Shown: one piece after another, positions 1-8,134 of the stretch
Layout: the number at the start of each line of letters is the position of its first letter
Numbering within the stretch: the stretch's first letter is position 1
Source of the DNA: an uncultured Oscillospiraceae bacterium
Lineage (GTDB): Bacteria > Bacillota > Clostridia > Oscillospirales > Oscillospiraceae
Length of the DNA stretch: 42,286 nt
Direction of reading: 5' to 3'
Assembly (NCBI GenBank): GCA_944387115.1
Contig: CALXDR010000009.1
Coordinates: 1-42,286 of the forward strand
The notes under the pieces: model-generated
What the model was told of the DNA's origin: nothing
The model's database searches: none
Seen by the model: only the letters and a program-made list of their open reading frames with translations
Position numbers and translations under genes: made by a program

Positions 1-210
1 GCATGGCGGGCTGTGCCCGCCTTATGCCTATCCCTCGCTTCGGTCCATCCAGCCTGCTCACGACGGCTCGGCGCTTCTCAGATGTCACGCCTCGCCTGTT
101 CGCAACGGCTGGCTTCCCTCCGATTCGGGACAGGCATGGCGGGCTGTGCCCGCCTTATGCCTATCCCTCGCTTCGGTCCATCCAGCCTGCTCACGACGGC
201 TCGGCGCTTC
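1..210 (+). repeat. ~133-bp interspersed repeat, two tandem units (second partial)
   Basis: The stretch starting at base 1 recurs from base 134 with a 133-bp period; the second unit breaks off at 210. Each unit carries the hairpin GGCGGGC-TGT-GCCCGCC (5-21 in the first copy) flanked by GGCAT and ATGCC, which can extend the stem. The same family returns at 388-543, 15950-16226 (opposite orientation) and 41908-42286. Several frames are open through it, but 133 is not a multiple of three and the peptides are low-complexity, so I do not call genes here. The window edge cuts the left side. Confidence 0.93.
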
Positions 211-387
211 GTGTCTCACAGAGTTCCGCCGCCCGCAGGCGGCGGAAGAAAATTCAGTCCCGTGTTTTCCGGGGACATGCGCCTGAAGAAAACACTCTGG
301 TCAGGGGGGATTGGGTGACAATTCCGAAGGAATCGAACCCGATTCCCCCTGCATATCCTCACAAAAGTCCTTGGACTTTTGTGAGAA
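211..387. other. Hairpin-rich block between repeat units
   Basis: This block interrupts the 133-bp repeats and has several inverted repeats in a row. TTCCGCCGCC (224-233) pairs with 238-247. GTGTTTTC (262-269) pairs with 288-295. The segment around 305-350 has GGGGG/CCCCC ends and inner ATTCC/GGAAT arms. CTCACAAAAGTCC (358-370) pairs perfectly with 373-385 across a 2-nt gap. It lies downstream of the minus-strand EF-G-like gene, so it could fold at the end of that transcript. No arm is followed by a clear U-run, so a simple terminator is not well supported. Confidence 0.7.
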
Positions 388-543
388 GGCTCACGACGGC
401 TCGGCGCTTCTCAGATGTCACGCCTCGCCTGTTCACGACGCCCGGCTTCCCTCCGATTCGGGACAGGCATGGCGGGCTGTGCCCGCCTTATGCCTATCCC
501 TCACTTCGGTCCATCCGAGCTGTTCACGACGGCTCGGCGCTTC
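388..543 (+). repeat. ~133-bp interspersed repeat, further copy
   Basis: This is a diverged copy of the family seen at 1-210. It includes the GATGTCACGCCTCGCC segment, the GGCGGGC-TGT-GCCCGCC hairpin (from 471) and the closing GACGGCTCGGCGCTTC. Its right end runs into the 3' end of the EF-G-like gene on the minus strand and supplies that gene's last codons and stop. Confidence 0.92.
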
Positions 544-2599
544 GATTTCCAGCTGCAATGGCCTTTTCCTGGGCGGCAGGGGGGCAGTCCTCATAGCGGA
601 CAAATTCAAAGGTGAAGCTGCCCCGGGACTGGGTCATCGCCCGCAGGTCAATGGCGTATGTGGACATTTCCGCCATGGGGACCTCGGCGGTGATGGTCTG
701 GCAGCCGTCGTCGGTGGGCTCCATGCCCATCACACGGCCCCGGCGCTTATTGAGGTCGCCCATCACATCCCCCATGTACTGCTCGGGCACCGTGACCTTC
801 AGTGCGCCCACCGGCTCCATGAGCACGGGATTGGCCTCGGGCAGGGCGGCTTTGTAGGCCAGCTGTGCGGCGGTCTTAAAGGCAATTTCCGAGGAGTCAA
901 CGGGGTGATAGCTGCCATCGTAGAGCACGGCCTTCAAATTCACCACCGGATAGCCCGCCAGCACGCCGTGGGCACAGGCCTCCTGAATGCCCTTTTCCAC
1001 GGCGGGGAAGAAGTTCTTGGGCACGGCGCCGCCGAACACCTCCTCGGCGAACACCGGCGCTTCACACTCGGGGTTTGGCTCAAAGCGAATCCACACGTCG
1101 CCGAACTGACCCGAGCCGCCTGTCTGCTTCTTGTGGCGGCCCTGCTTGGACACCGTCTTGCGGATTTTCTCCCGGTAGGCCACCCGGGGCTCGGACAGCT
1201 CCACCTCCACGCCAAAGCGGTTTTTCAGCTTGGACACCAGCACATCCATCTGAATATCCCCGGCGGTGGTCACCACCATCTGGTGGGTCTCGGCGTTGTT
1301 CACCACGGTAAAGGTGGGGTCCTCCTCGTTGAGCCGGGCCAGGCCGGCGGCCATCTTGTCATCCTGTCCCCGGGTCTTGGGGGCGATGGCCTTGGAGTAG
1401 TTGGGGGGCGCAAAGGGGATGGGGTCCAGCTTCATAAATTTGCGGGCATCGGACAGGGTGTCCCCCGTGTGCACGTGCTCCATCTTGCCGATGGCCCCAA
1501 TATCGCCGCACAGCAGCTCCTTCACTTCGGTGGCCTTCTTGCCCTTCATCACATACAGCCGCCCCAGCTTCTCCGTGCGCCCGGTGGTGTTGTTCACCAG
1601 GGACATATCCGGGGTGATCCGGTCGGAGAGCACTTTGACGAAGGAGAACTTGCCGTACTGGTCTGCCACGGTCTTAAACACAAAGGCGGCGGGGACAGCG
1701 CCCTGGGAGACGATGAACTGGGCGGGATTGCCCTCCCGGTCGATACCCCCATGGGGAATGCCCTCCAGGGGGGTGGGGAGCAGGTCAATGATCACGTCCA
1801 TGAGCAGCTGGGTGCCCAGGCAGGTGTAGGCCGAGCCGCACACCACGGGGATGAGGGACAGGTCACGCACGCCGCTCTTCAGGCCCTGCATGATTTCCGT
1901 ATAGGTAAAGGGCTGGCCGGAGAAGTATTTCTCCATAAACTCCTCGCTGGTCTCAGCCACCGATTCCATGAGCTTGTCGTAAATCTCGTCAATCACCGCC
2001 ACCTTGTCCTCGGGGACGGGGATTTCCACCCGTTGATGGTTGTGAATCTCAAAGGCACGCTTGTGGAGGACATCCACAATGCCGGTCACCCGTTTGTTCT
2101 CATCCCAGATGGGCACCATGAGGGGGGCGATGTTCTTGCCGAACCGTTCACGCAAAGCGTCGAAGGCGGCGTTGAAGTCGCTGTGCTCCTCGTCCACCTT
2201 GGAGATGTAGATGATGCGGGGGAGCTTGCGCTGGTTGAGCAGCTTCCACGCCCGCTCCGTGCCCACAGCCAGGTCCCCCTTGGCGGAACAGACCAGAACC
2301 CCCGCATCTGCCACGGACAGACACTCGGCCACCTCGCCGGCAAAGTCGAAGTTTCCCGGGGTATCCAGCACGTTGATTTTGCAGCCGTTGTATTCCACGG
2401 GGGCAACGGCGGCGGAGATAGACATATGACGCTTGAGCTCCTCGGGGTCGTAGTCGCACACGGTATTGCCCTCGGAGATGCGGCCCATACGCTCTTGCGC
2501 GCCGGTGATGCGGAGAAGGCTTTCAACCAGCGAGGTCTTTCCGGTCCCACCATGGCCCAACAGGCAGATGTTACGAATGCTGTGCGGAGAATAACTCAT
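524..2599 (-). CDS. Elongation factor G-like GTPase (EF-G paralogue)
   Basis: A 691-residue translational GTPase with full EF-G length, including the C-terminal domains IV-V. The P-loop is GHGGTGKTS (15-23) instead of the AHIDAGKTT type of canonical EF-G. The usual RGITI switch I segment is not recognisable (KRHMSISAAV instead). Switch II reads DTPGN (79-83), so Asn replaces the catalytic His of DTPGH. The base-recognition motif is SKVD (133-136), not NKxD. These marks point to the divergent EF-G-like group rather than the essential fusA product; its exact role is unknown. The ATG at 2599 is preferred because AAAGGAG lies 11 nt upstream; the in-frame GTG at 2611 overlaps that site. The last few residues and the TGA stop come from the adjoining repeat. 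Confidence 0.9.
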   Translation of the reverse strand: MSYSPHSIRNICLLGHGGTGKTSLVESLLRITGAQERMGRISEGNTVCDYDPEELKRHMSISAAVAPVEYNGCKINVLDTPGNFDFAGEVAECLSVADAGVLVCSAKGDLAVGTERAWKLLNQRKLPRIIYISKVDEEHSDFNAAFDALRERFGKNIAPLMVPIWDENKRVTGIVDVLHKRAFEIHNHQRVEIPVPEDKVAVIDEIYDKLMESVAETSEEFMEKYFSGQPFTYTEIMQGLKSGVRDLSLIPVVCGSAYTCLGTQLLMDVIIDLLPTPLEGIPHGGIDREGNPAQFIVSQGAVPAAFVFKTVADQYGKFSFVKVLSDRITPDMSLVNNTTGRTEKLGRLYVMKGKKATEVKELLCGDIGAIGKMEHVHTGDTLSDARKFMKLDPIPFAPPNYSKAIAPKTRGQDDKMAAGLARLNEEDPTFTVVNNAETHQMVVTTAGDIQMDVLVSKLKNRFGVEVELSEPRVAYREKIRKTVSKQGRHKKQTGGSGQFGDVWIRFEPNPECEAPVFAEEVFGGAVPKNFFPAVEKGIQEACAHGVLAGYPVVNLKAVLYDGSYHPVDSSEIAFKTAAQLAYKAALPEANPVLMEPVGALKVTVPEQYMGDVMGDLNKRRGRVMGMEPTDDGCQTITAEVPMAEMSTYAIDLRAMTQSRGSFTFEFVRYEDCPPAAQEKAIAAGNRSAEPS

Positions 2600-2686
2600 T
2601 GTTGATTCCACTCCTTTGATTTCGGGTTGTGCTCCGGTGGGGCAATTTTGTCAGATGTCTGAGATACCTGGAGCACTGTACAACTA

Positions 2687-2715
2687 AGTATACAATACTA
2701 AAATGGAATTGGCAA
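2687..2715 (-). promoter_or_regulatory. Predicted SigmaA promoter of the EF-G-like gene
   Basis: On the minus strand TTGCCA (2715-2710) and TATACT (2692-2687) are separated by 17 bp, in an AT-rich patch about 90 bp upstream of the gene start. Confidence 0.75.
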
Positions 2716-2855
2716 TAAGTTTTGATTAAAATGACAAAGTTTTTTGAAAAAACTTCCGACCTATGGGAGGGGCGGAAGGGCAGTGGAGGGAGCGGCGGGC
2801 GGCGGGCATACAGAGCGGTGCGCCCTTTTGCCGCAGTCGGGGGTAGAACTGCAAA

Positions 2856-2883
2856 CCCCGCCCGGCAAATCTGCCGGGCGGGG
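2856..2883 (-). terminator. Hairpin after the anti-sigma factor gene
   Basis: CCCCGCCCGGCA (2856-2867) pairs with TGCCGGGCGGGG (2872-2883) over a 4-nt loop, 12 nt past the stop of the minus-strand anti-sigma gene. Only TTTG follows on the minus strand, so the U-tract is weak. Confidence 0.6.
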
Positions 2884-2895
2884 TGATGGGATGGG

Positions 2896-3654
2896 TCAGG
2901 GGGCGGCGGTGAGGGTGAGTACCTGGCCGCCCTGGAAGGGCTGGCCCACCTGGGCCACCAAAAGCCAGGCGCTGCCCTCCCCCTGGAGGGAACCGGGGGT
3001 GAGGACGGCGGAATGGGCGGTCAGCTGCTCCAGTGCGGGGGCAGAGGGGGCGCAGGCGGTCACCGCCAGCAGCAGTCCGCCCTCCTCAAAATAGGCGGAG
3101 GGGTAGCAGGCTGCCAAAGCCTCCAGCACAGACTGGGGGGCGCAGTGGGCCAGCAGCTGCTCCAGCTGAGAGAACTGGTCCACCACCACGGCGGCGGGGA
3201 CGGCGGGCAGGGCGGACAGGGAGAACACCTGGGGTTGGGCATAGGACACCACGCAGCGGTCCTGGGGCAGGGGGTTCTGGTTGCCGTCGGGATTGGTGGT
3301 GCGGTATTCCGCCGGCTGGGGGGCGTCAGAGCCGGGGGCATGGGCCCAGGGGTGGGCAATGCCCAGGCCCAGGGCCAGGGCGGCGCAGGCGGCCAGGGCG
3401 CCCCACCGCCGCCAGGACACCGCCAGACCCCGTTTTTTCTGGGCAGGCAGCTGGGAGAGGATGCGGGCGCTCAAATCCGCAGGGGGGGCATCCTCCACCG
3501 TGCGGAGTATTTGGGACTGCGCCTGAAGCTGCTCCAACAGCCGGGTGCAGCTGGGGCAGCGGGCCAGATGGGCCTTCAACGCCCGCTGTTCCTCTAGGGA
3601 GAGGGAGCCGTCTACGGCGGCGCTGAGCAGGTCGAGATAGCGGTCGCAGTCCAT
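2896..3654 (-). CDS. Anti-sigma factor with zinc-binding domain, membrane anchored
   Basis: A 252-residue protein starting at an ATG with GGAGG 7 nt upstream; an in-frame ATG at 3672 lies before that site and is disfavoured. The N-terminus carries the ZAS motif H29-x3-C33-x2-C36 typical of zinc-binding anti-sigma factors. One hydrophobic segment (about 75-95) follows a basic stretch, placing the N-terminal domain in the cytoplasm. The C-terminal ~150 residues are extracytoplasmic and of no family I recognise. It lies directly downstream of an ECF sigma factor gene, the usual arrangement in which the anti-sigma protein holds its sigma factor at the membrane until a signal arrives. The signal cannot be read from the sequence. 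Confidence 0.85.
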   Translation of the reverse strand: MDCDRYLDLLSAAVDGSLSLEEQRALKAHLARCPSCTRLLEQLQAQSQILRTVEDAPPADLSARILSQLPAQKKRGLAVSWRRWGALAACAALALGLGIAHPWAHAPGSDAPQPAEYRTTNPDGNQNPLPQDRCVVSYAQPQVFSLSALPAVPAAVVVDQFSQLEQLLAHCAPQSVLEALAACYPSAYFEEGGLLLAVTACAPSAPALEQLTAHSAVLTPGSLQGEGSAWLLVAQVGQPFQGGQVLTLTAAP

Positions 3655-3706
3655 GGTATGACCTCCAAACATAGCTGGGTATCGGGCAATGCCCTCTATA
3701 AAGACA

Positions 3707-3740
3707 GACGGAGGGCGGGATGAAAAGTTCCCACCCTCCG
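3707..3740 (-). promoter_or_regulatory. Hairpin and possible ECF-type promoter between sigma and anti-sigma genes
   Basis: On the minus strand GGAAC (3731-3727) and CGTC (3710-3707) are 16 bp apart, the layout of ECF (SigW-like) promoters. The same bases form an inverted repeat: GGAGGGcGGG (3710-3719) against CCCaCCCTCC (3730-3739). It may be an autoregulated promoter for the anti-sigma gene, an intercistronic attenuator, or both. Confidence 0.4.
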
Positions 3741-3749
3741 GTATAAAAT

Positions 3750-4304
3750 TTATCGGTGATCGCCCAACAGCTTTGCCAGGGCCAGCCGGGCACGGGCCAC
3801 CCGGGATTTCACAGTGCCCAGGGGCAGGGAGAGAAGCCCCGCCATCTCCTCATAGGACAGGCCCTGAAGTTCCCGCAGCACCAGCACCCGGCGCTGCTCC
3901 AGGGGCAGCTGGGCCAGCCCCTGGGTCACCGCACGGCGCAGCTCCTGCCGTTCGGCGGCCTGCTCCGGCGTGGGCGCAGGACAGGGAATCTGCGCTGCCA
4001 GCTCCTGGGCGGCGTCGTCCAGAGAAGCATCCCCCTGGCGCTTGCGCTCCCGGCGCAGCAGGTCGATGGCGGCGTGGTCGGTGAGCCGGTAGAGCCAGGT
4101 GGACAGGGAGCTGTCCCGGCGAAAGGCGGGCAGATTGCGCCAGGCCTTGAGAAAAACCTCCTGGGTGACGTCTGCGGCGTCCTCCGGGTGGTTGAGCATA
4201 CGCAGGGCCTGACGGTACACCTGATTTTGATAGCGCTCCACCAGCTGGGCAAAGGCCTGTTCATCCCCCTGGCTGGCACGCTGAATCAGGGTATGTTCCT
4301 CCAC
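3750..4304 (-). CDS. ECF-family RNA polymerase sigma factor
   Basis: A 184-residue protein of group IV sigma size. Region 2 spans about residues 10-85 and includes the typical DAADVTQEVFLKAW segment. Region 4 (about 120-180) ends in a helix-turn-helix of the type YEEMAGLLSLPLGTVKSRVARAR. It directs RNA polymerase to a dedicated regulon and is probably restrained by the zinc-finger anti-sigma factor encoded next. Translation starts at GTG 4304 with GGGAGG about 8 nt upstream. It follows dusB by 19 bp and is probably co-transcribed with it. It belongs to the broad SigW/RpoE-like type; the regulon cannot be told from the sequence. Confidence 0.93.
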   Translation of the reverse strand: MEEHTLIQRASQGDEQAFAQLVERYQNQVYRQALRMLNHPEDAADVTQEVFLKAWRNLPAFRRDSSLSTWLYRLTDHAAIDLLRRERKRQGDASLDDAAQELAAQIPCPAPTPEQAAERQELRRAVTQGLAQLPLEQRRVLVLRELQGLSYEEMAGLLSLPLGTVKSRVARARLALAKLLGDHR

Positions 4305-4323
4305 GGGGAATCCCTCCCTTCCC

Positions 4324-5295
4324 TCAGCACAGCTCCCGCTGGATGCCCTCGCTCACCCGGTAGAAGTCGTCAGGCGTTTGAATTTTGCAGATTTGCTCCT
4401 TCCAGTAGGAGGCGTAGGGAACGCCACGGAGGTACCAGGCATAGTGCTTGCGCATCTCCAGACAGGCGATTTTCTCACCCTTGTGGGCCAGGGCCAGCTG
4501 GAATTGCCGCTCCACCACCTTGCACCGCTCGGCCAGAGGGGGCAGAGGGGGAATCTCCTCCCCGGCCACAGCCGCAGCGGCCTGCTGGAGCAGCCAGGGG
4601 TTGCCGAAGGCGCCCCGCCCGATCATAGCCATATCCGCACCTGTATAGCGGAGAATGCGGGCGGCGTCCTTGGCCTCGAAGACGTCGCCGTTGGCAATGA
4701 CGGGGATGGACACCGCCTCCTTCACCGCCCGGATATAGTCCCAGTTTGCCACGCCGGAATACATCTGGGTTTTGGTGCGTCCGTGGACAGCCACAGCGGA
4801 CACCCCTGCATCCTCCATGCGGCGGGCAAAGTCCACGCAGTTGATGGAGCCCTTGTCCCACCCCAGGCGGAACTTCACCGTGACGGGCACCCCCGCCGCA
4901 CCCCGCACCACGGCCTTGGCCACGCGAACGGCCTTGTCCGGGTCCCGCATGAGGGCGGAGCCGTCCCCGGAGTTTGCCACCTTGGGCACGGGACAGCCCA
5001 TGTTGATGTCGATGACGTCTGCGCCGGAGCGCTCCAGGGCCAGGGCGGCACCTTTTTCCATAAACGGCTCGTCGCTGCCGAAAATCTGCACCGCCACCGG
5101 GTGCTCCCCCTGGCCCAGCTGGAGCAGGGTGGGGGTCTTTTTATCTCCGTAGCACAGCGCCTTGGCGCTCACCATTTCGGTGACGGTGTAGCAGCCGGAC
5201 AGCTCCCGGCACACGGTGCGGAAGGCCAGGTCGGTCACCCCCGCCATGGGGGCCAGAACAATCTGCGAGGGTATGGTTACATTGCCGATTTTCAC
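4324..5295 (-). CDS. dusB: tRNA-dihydrouridine synthase, DusB type
   Basis: A 323-residue flavoprotein predicted to reduce specific uridines to dihydrouridine in tRNA, using FMN and NAD(P)H. The TIM-barrel start has the Dus signature APMAGVTDLAFR (about 15-26). INMGCPVPK contains the catalytic Cys, and FMN-contact motifs such as ANGD and IGRGAFGNPW are present. The C-terminal helical domain is complete. The start is GTG 5295 with AAAGGAG 7 nt upstream. It heads a minus-strand run with the ECF sigma and anti-sigma genes; dusB upstream of unrelated genes is common and implies no functional link. Confidence 0.95.
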   Translation of the reverse strand: MKIGNVTIPSQIVLAPMAGVTDLAFRTVCRELSGCYTVTEMVSAKALCYGDKKTPTLLQLGQGEHPVAVQIFGSDEPFMEKGAALALERSGADVIDINMGCPVPKVANSGDGSALMRDPDKAVRVAKAVVRGAAGVPVTVKFRLGWDKGSINCVDFARRMEDAGVSAVAVHGRTKTQMYSGVANWDYIRAVKEAVSIPVIANGDVFEAKDAARILRYTGADMAMIGRGAFGNPWLLQQAAAAVAGEEIPPLPPLAERCKVVERQFQLALAHKGEKIACLEMRKHYAWYLRGVPYASYWKEQICKIQTPDDFYRVSEGIQRELC

Positions 5296-5481
5296 GCAGG
5301 TACTCCTTTCGGTATGTCAAAAGGCCTTGCCGCTTTTATCAAAGCGGGCGGGGAAATACGCCTGCAAAGCAGACAAGGGCCATGAAGATTTCCGTTTGGC
5401 GGCAGTGCTCGGTAGGGCCTGCCTGCCGGTACGTGTTCGCAGGGCCGGCGCTGTGTCAGCGCAGCCCGGTGAGCAGCCCTT

Positions 5482-5510
5482 ATATTAGCATATTTTGCGC
5501 CCGGGGGCAA
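5482..5510 (-). promoter_or_regulatory. Candidate promoter for dusB-sigma-anti-sigma
   Basis: On the minus strand TTGCCC (5510-5505) and TAATAT (5487-5482) are 17 bp apart. This implies a leader of about 180 nt before dusB. Confidence 0.45.
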
Positions 5511-5516
5511 GACAGG

Positions 5517-5551
5517 TTGCGACGGGGTTTTTTCACCATGGGCCGTATAAT
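5517..5551 (+). promoter_or_regulatory. Candidate spoIIE promoter with a long spacer
   Basis: A perfect TATAAT (5546-5551) lies 35 bp upstream of the spoIIE start. The best -35 match, TTGCGA (5517-5522), is 23 bp away. Spo0A-activated B. subtilis promoters such as spoIIE and spoIIG also have over-long spacers (about 21-22 bp), so the layout is suggestive, but I see no convincing Spo0A box. Confidence 0.4.
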
Positions 5552-5585
5552 TCTGGCTATCCATATGATTCGGAGGGATGTTTTG

Positions 5586-7898
5586 ATGACTGCAAAAGAG
5601 ACGGTGGGCCGGGACAGGCCCCTGGAGCGGATGCTGCTGCCCTGGGTGGGGCGGCTGAGTGAGGGGGTGACGCGGTTTCTCCTGGCTGCGGCCCTGTCCG
5701 GGGCGGAGGTGATGGGCGGGCACGCCCTGTTTGGCCTGGCTTTGGTGGGGGTGTGCCGCCCCGGCGGCCAGGGGCTGGCGGCGCTGCTGGGGGCGGCGCT
5801 GGGCTATCTGTCCTTCTGGGGGTTTGTGGGGGGACTGCGCTACATCGCCGCGGCAATGATGACCTATGCGGTGGCCCTGGCGCTGGGGGAGTTTCAAATC
5901 TATCACTGCCGCTGGTTTATGCCCCTGGCCACAGCCGCCCTCAACGGCCTGGTGGGGTTTGTATACCAGTCCGCCGCAGGGTGGACCCAGGCGGGGGCTG
6001 TGGGCTGGGCCCTGGAGGTGGTGCTCACAGGGGCAGCGGTATACTTCTTCCGCCTGGCCTTTGACCTGTGGGAGCAGGCCGGGCCTGGCGGACACCTTAC
6101 GCTGCGGCAAATCACCGGGGTGGTGGTGCTGGGCGCCGCCCTCATGATGACCCTGGCCCGGGTGACGGTGGCGGACAACTATGCCCTGGGGCGGGTGCTG
6201 TGCGTGGCGGCGGTGCTCCTGGCGGGGTGGAAAGGGGGCGTGGGCGTGGGGGCCACGGTGGGGGTGTCCGCCGGGGTGGCCATGGATTTGGCCGCAGGCA
6301 CCCCCGGAGTGTACACAGTGACCTATGCCCTGCCGGGGCTGATTTCCGGCCTGTTTGTGGGGCAGGGGCGCATGATGGCCGCCCTGTCCTATCTGCTCAC
6401 AGGCAGCTGTGTGGTGCTGTGGAGCTGGGCCATGGAGGCGGGGGGAAGCCACGGCTACGAAATGGCGGCGGGGGTGGCGCTGTTCCTGCTGATACCCGAC
6501 CGCCTTCTGCGCCGCATGGCGGCGCTCACCCGCCGGGAGGGTCCGGCAGCCCACGGGGCGCAGATGCGGCAGCGCACCGCCCAGCGCCTGCACCGGGCGG
6601 CCACCGCCTTTCGCTCGGTGTCCGGGGGGCTGCGGGGGAGCTTTCAGCTGGAGCTGCCCCACAACGACCAGGATGCCGCCCGGGTGTTTGACAGGGCGGC
6701 AGACCAGGTGTGCGTGCGCTGCCGCCAGCGGGAGCGGTGCTGGCAGGAGGAGTACCAGTCCACCCGCACCGCCCTCACCGACGCCCTCCCGCCCATCCTC
6801 CAGCGGGGCGAGGGGGTGCGGGAGGATTTCCCCCAGTGGTTTGTCCAGCAATGCCCCCAGTTTGACAAATTTTTGGGGTGTGTCAATGGGGAAATCCTCT
6901 CCCTGCGCCAGCGCAGACGGTATGACAGTCAGGTGCGGGAGAGCCGGGCGGCGGTGTGTGCGCAGTACGGGCAGCTGGCCCAGGTGCTCGACCAGGCCGC
7001 CCAGGAGGTGAGCTGGGAGCCGGAGATTGACCTGAGGCGGCAGAGATTGGTCAAGCAGTATCTGGGCGTGTTGGGTCTGGAGGGGCGGTGCACAGTCTAC
7101 TGCGACCCGCTGGAGCACCTGCACCTGGAGGTAGAGGGGGTGGGGATGGAGCGCCTGGGTCAGCCCGCAGAGCTGGAGCGCCTGGGCAGTCTGATGGGGT
7201 GCGCCCTGCGGGCGGAGTGTGCCGGAGAGGGGCGTGTGCATCTGGTGCAGCGTGAGCCTCTGGTCGCCGTGGTTGGTGCGGCGGCGCAGGACCGGGAGGG
7301 CCGGGGGGTGAGCGGCGACTTGGGGGCCTGGTTCCGGGATGAGAGCGGGCAGCTCAACGTCCTGCTGTGCGATGGGATGGGCAGCGGGGCAGAGGCCCAG
7401 GCGGACAGCAATTGGGCCATGGGACTGCTGGAGAAGTTTCTGCGGGCGGGTCTGCCCCCCGAGGGGGCCTTTAAGACGGTGGGGGAGGCCCTGGCGCTGC
7501 GGGGCGAGGAGGAGGGGGGGTTTACCACCCTGGACCTGCTGCGGGTGGATTTGTACACCGGGCGCAGCGGGGTGTACAAGCTGGGGGCCGCACCCACCTA
7601 CGTGCGGCGGAGCGGACGGGTGGAGCGGCTGTGCGGGGCTACCCTCCCCGCCGGGCTTGGCTCGGGTGCGCCGGACGTGTTCCACCGGGCGTTGATAGCG
7701 GGAGATTGTGTGGTGATGGTGAGCGACGGAATCACAGAGGGTGGTGGGGATGGCTGGCTGTGTCAGGCGCTGGAGGGCTTTGACGGGGCATCGCCCCGTG
7801 CGCTGGCCCAGGAGATTTTATCCAAAAGCGGCGCGCGGCTGGGGCAGGGGGACGACCGCACGGTACTGGTGCTCAAGCTGGCGGCACGCAAGGAATGA
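5586..7898 (+). CDS. spoIIE: Stage II sporulation protein E (SpoIIE phosphatase)
   Basis: A 770-residue protein, slightly shorter than the ~827 residues of B. subtilis SpoIIE. The N-terminal ~310 residues are a multi-pass membrane region. A central region (about 320-560) follows, and a C-terminal PP2C-type phosphatase has metal-binding motifs DGMGSG (Asp596), SDGI (Asp714) and GDDRT (Asp756). In the family, SpoIIE dephosphorylates the anti-anti-sigma factor SpoIIAA in the forespore to activate SigmaF and also acts at the polar septum. The ATG at 5586 has GGAGGG 8 nt upstream; the frame is open to 5382, but that would add residues with no family match. It is monocistronic and faces dusB divergently. 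Confidence 0.96.
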   Translation: MTAKETVGRDRPLERMLLPWVGRLSEGVTRFLLAAALSGAEVMGGHALFGLALVGVCRPGGQGLAALLGAALGYLSFWGFVGGLRYIAAAMMTYAVALALGEFQIYHCRWFMPLATAALNGLVGFVYQSAAGWTQAGAVGWALEVVLTGAAVYFFRLAFDLWEQAGPGGHLTLRQITGVVVLGAALMMTLARVTVADNYALGRVLCVAAVLLAGWKGGVGVGATVGVSAGVAMDLAAGTPGVYTVTYALPGLISGLFVGQGRMMAALSYLLTGSCVVLWSWAMEAGGSHGYEMAAGVALFLLIPDRLLRRMAALTRREGPAAHGAQMRQRTAQRLHRAATAFRSVSGGLRGSFQLELPHNDQDAARVFDRAADQVCVRCRQRERCWQEEYQSTRTALTDALPPILQRGEGVREDFPQWFVQQCPQFDKFLGCVNGEILSLRQRRRYDSQVRESRAAVCAQYGQLAQVLDQAAQEVSWEPEIDLRRQRLVKQYLGVLGLEGRCTVYCDPLEHLHLEVEGVGMERLGQPAELERLGSLMGCALRAECAGEGRVHLVQREPLVAVVGAAAQDREGRGVSGDLGAWFRDESGQLNVLLCDGMGSGAEAQADSNWAMGLLEKFLRAGLPPEGAFKTVGEALALRGEEEGGFTTLDLLRVDLYTGRSGVYKLGAAPTYVRRSGRVERLCGATLPAGLGSGAPDVFHRALIAGDCVVMVSDGITEGGGDGWLCQALEGFDGASPRALAQEILSKSGARLGQGDDRTVLVLKLAARKE

Positions 7899-8074
7899 GG
7901 CGCACGCCGGTCTGGCGGCCTGCACGCAATTCGGGCGGTGTGTGGGCAACCAACCCGGCAGGGCGAGCGGGCTGGGGATAGCGGGGGCAAGTCCGCTCCC
8001 CTGACAGGGGGGCCTCCGGGGGAGGGGGGCATTGGGTTTGGAGGGATGACCGGCGGAGGACATCCCAGGGCAGG

Positions 8075-8117
8075 AAAACGCCCATGGACGGCAGCAGGGT
8101 GCGTCCATGGGCGTTTT
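8075..8117 (+). terminator. Terminator between convergent spoIIE and ECF S-component genes
   Basis: AAAACGCCCATGGAC (8075-8089) pairs perfectly with GTCCATGGGCGTTTT (8103-8117) over a 13-nt loop. A T-rich run continues on the plus strand. The terminal A/T arms make it potentially bidirectional. The rest of 7899-8134 shows no gene. Confidence 0.8.
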
Positions 8118-8134
8118 GTCTTTGGAAAGGGGGG

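Noticed and set aside
320-350. T-arm-like GGTTCGATTCC on the minus strand, suggesting a tRNA fragment
   Set aside because: The flanks do not form a T-stem, acceptor stem or anticodon arm; the bases are better explained by the local palindrome GGAATCG/CGATTCC.
3-596. Open frames through the repeats at the left end that look like 100-200 residue proteins
   Set aside because: They translate the 133-bp repeat, shift frame at each unit, lack ribosome binding sites and have repetitive low-complexity products.
311-2605. Very long plus-strand frame (764 codons) opposite the EF-G-like gene
   Set aside because: It is the antisense shadow of a GC-rich coding gene; the product is His/Gly-rich with no domain and no ribosome binding site.
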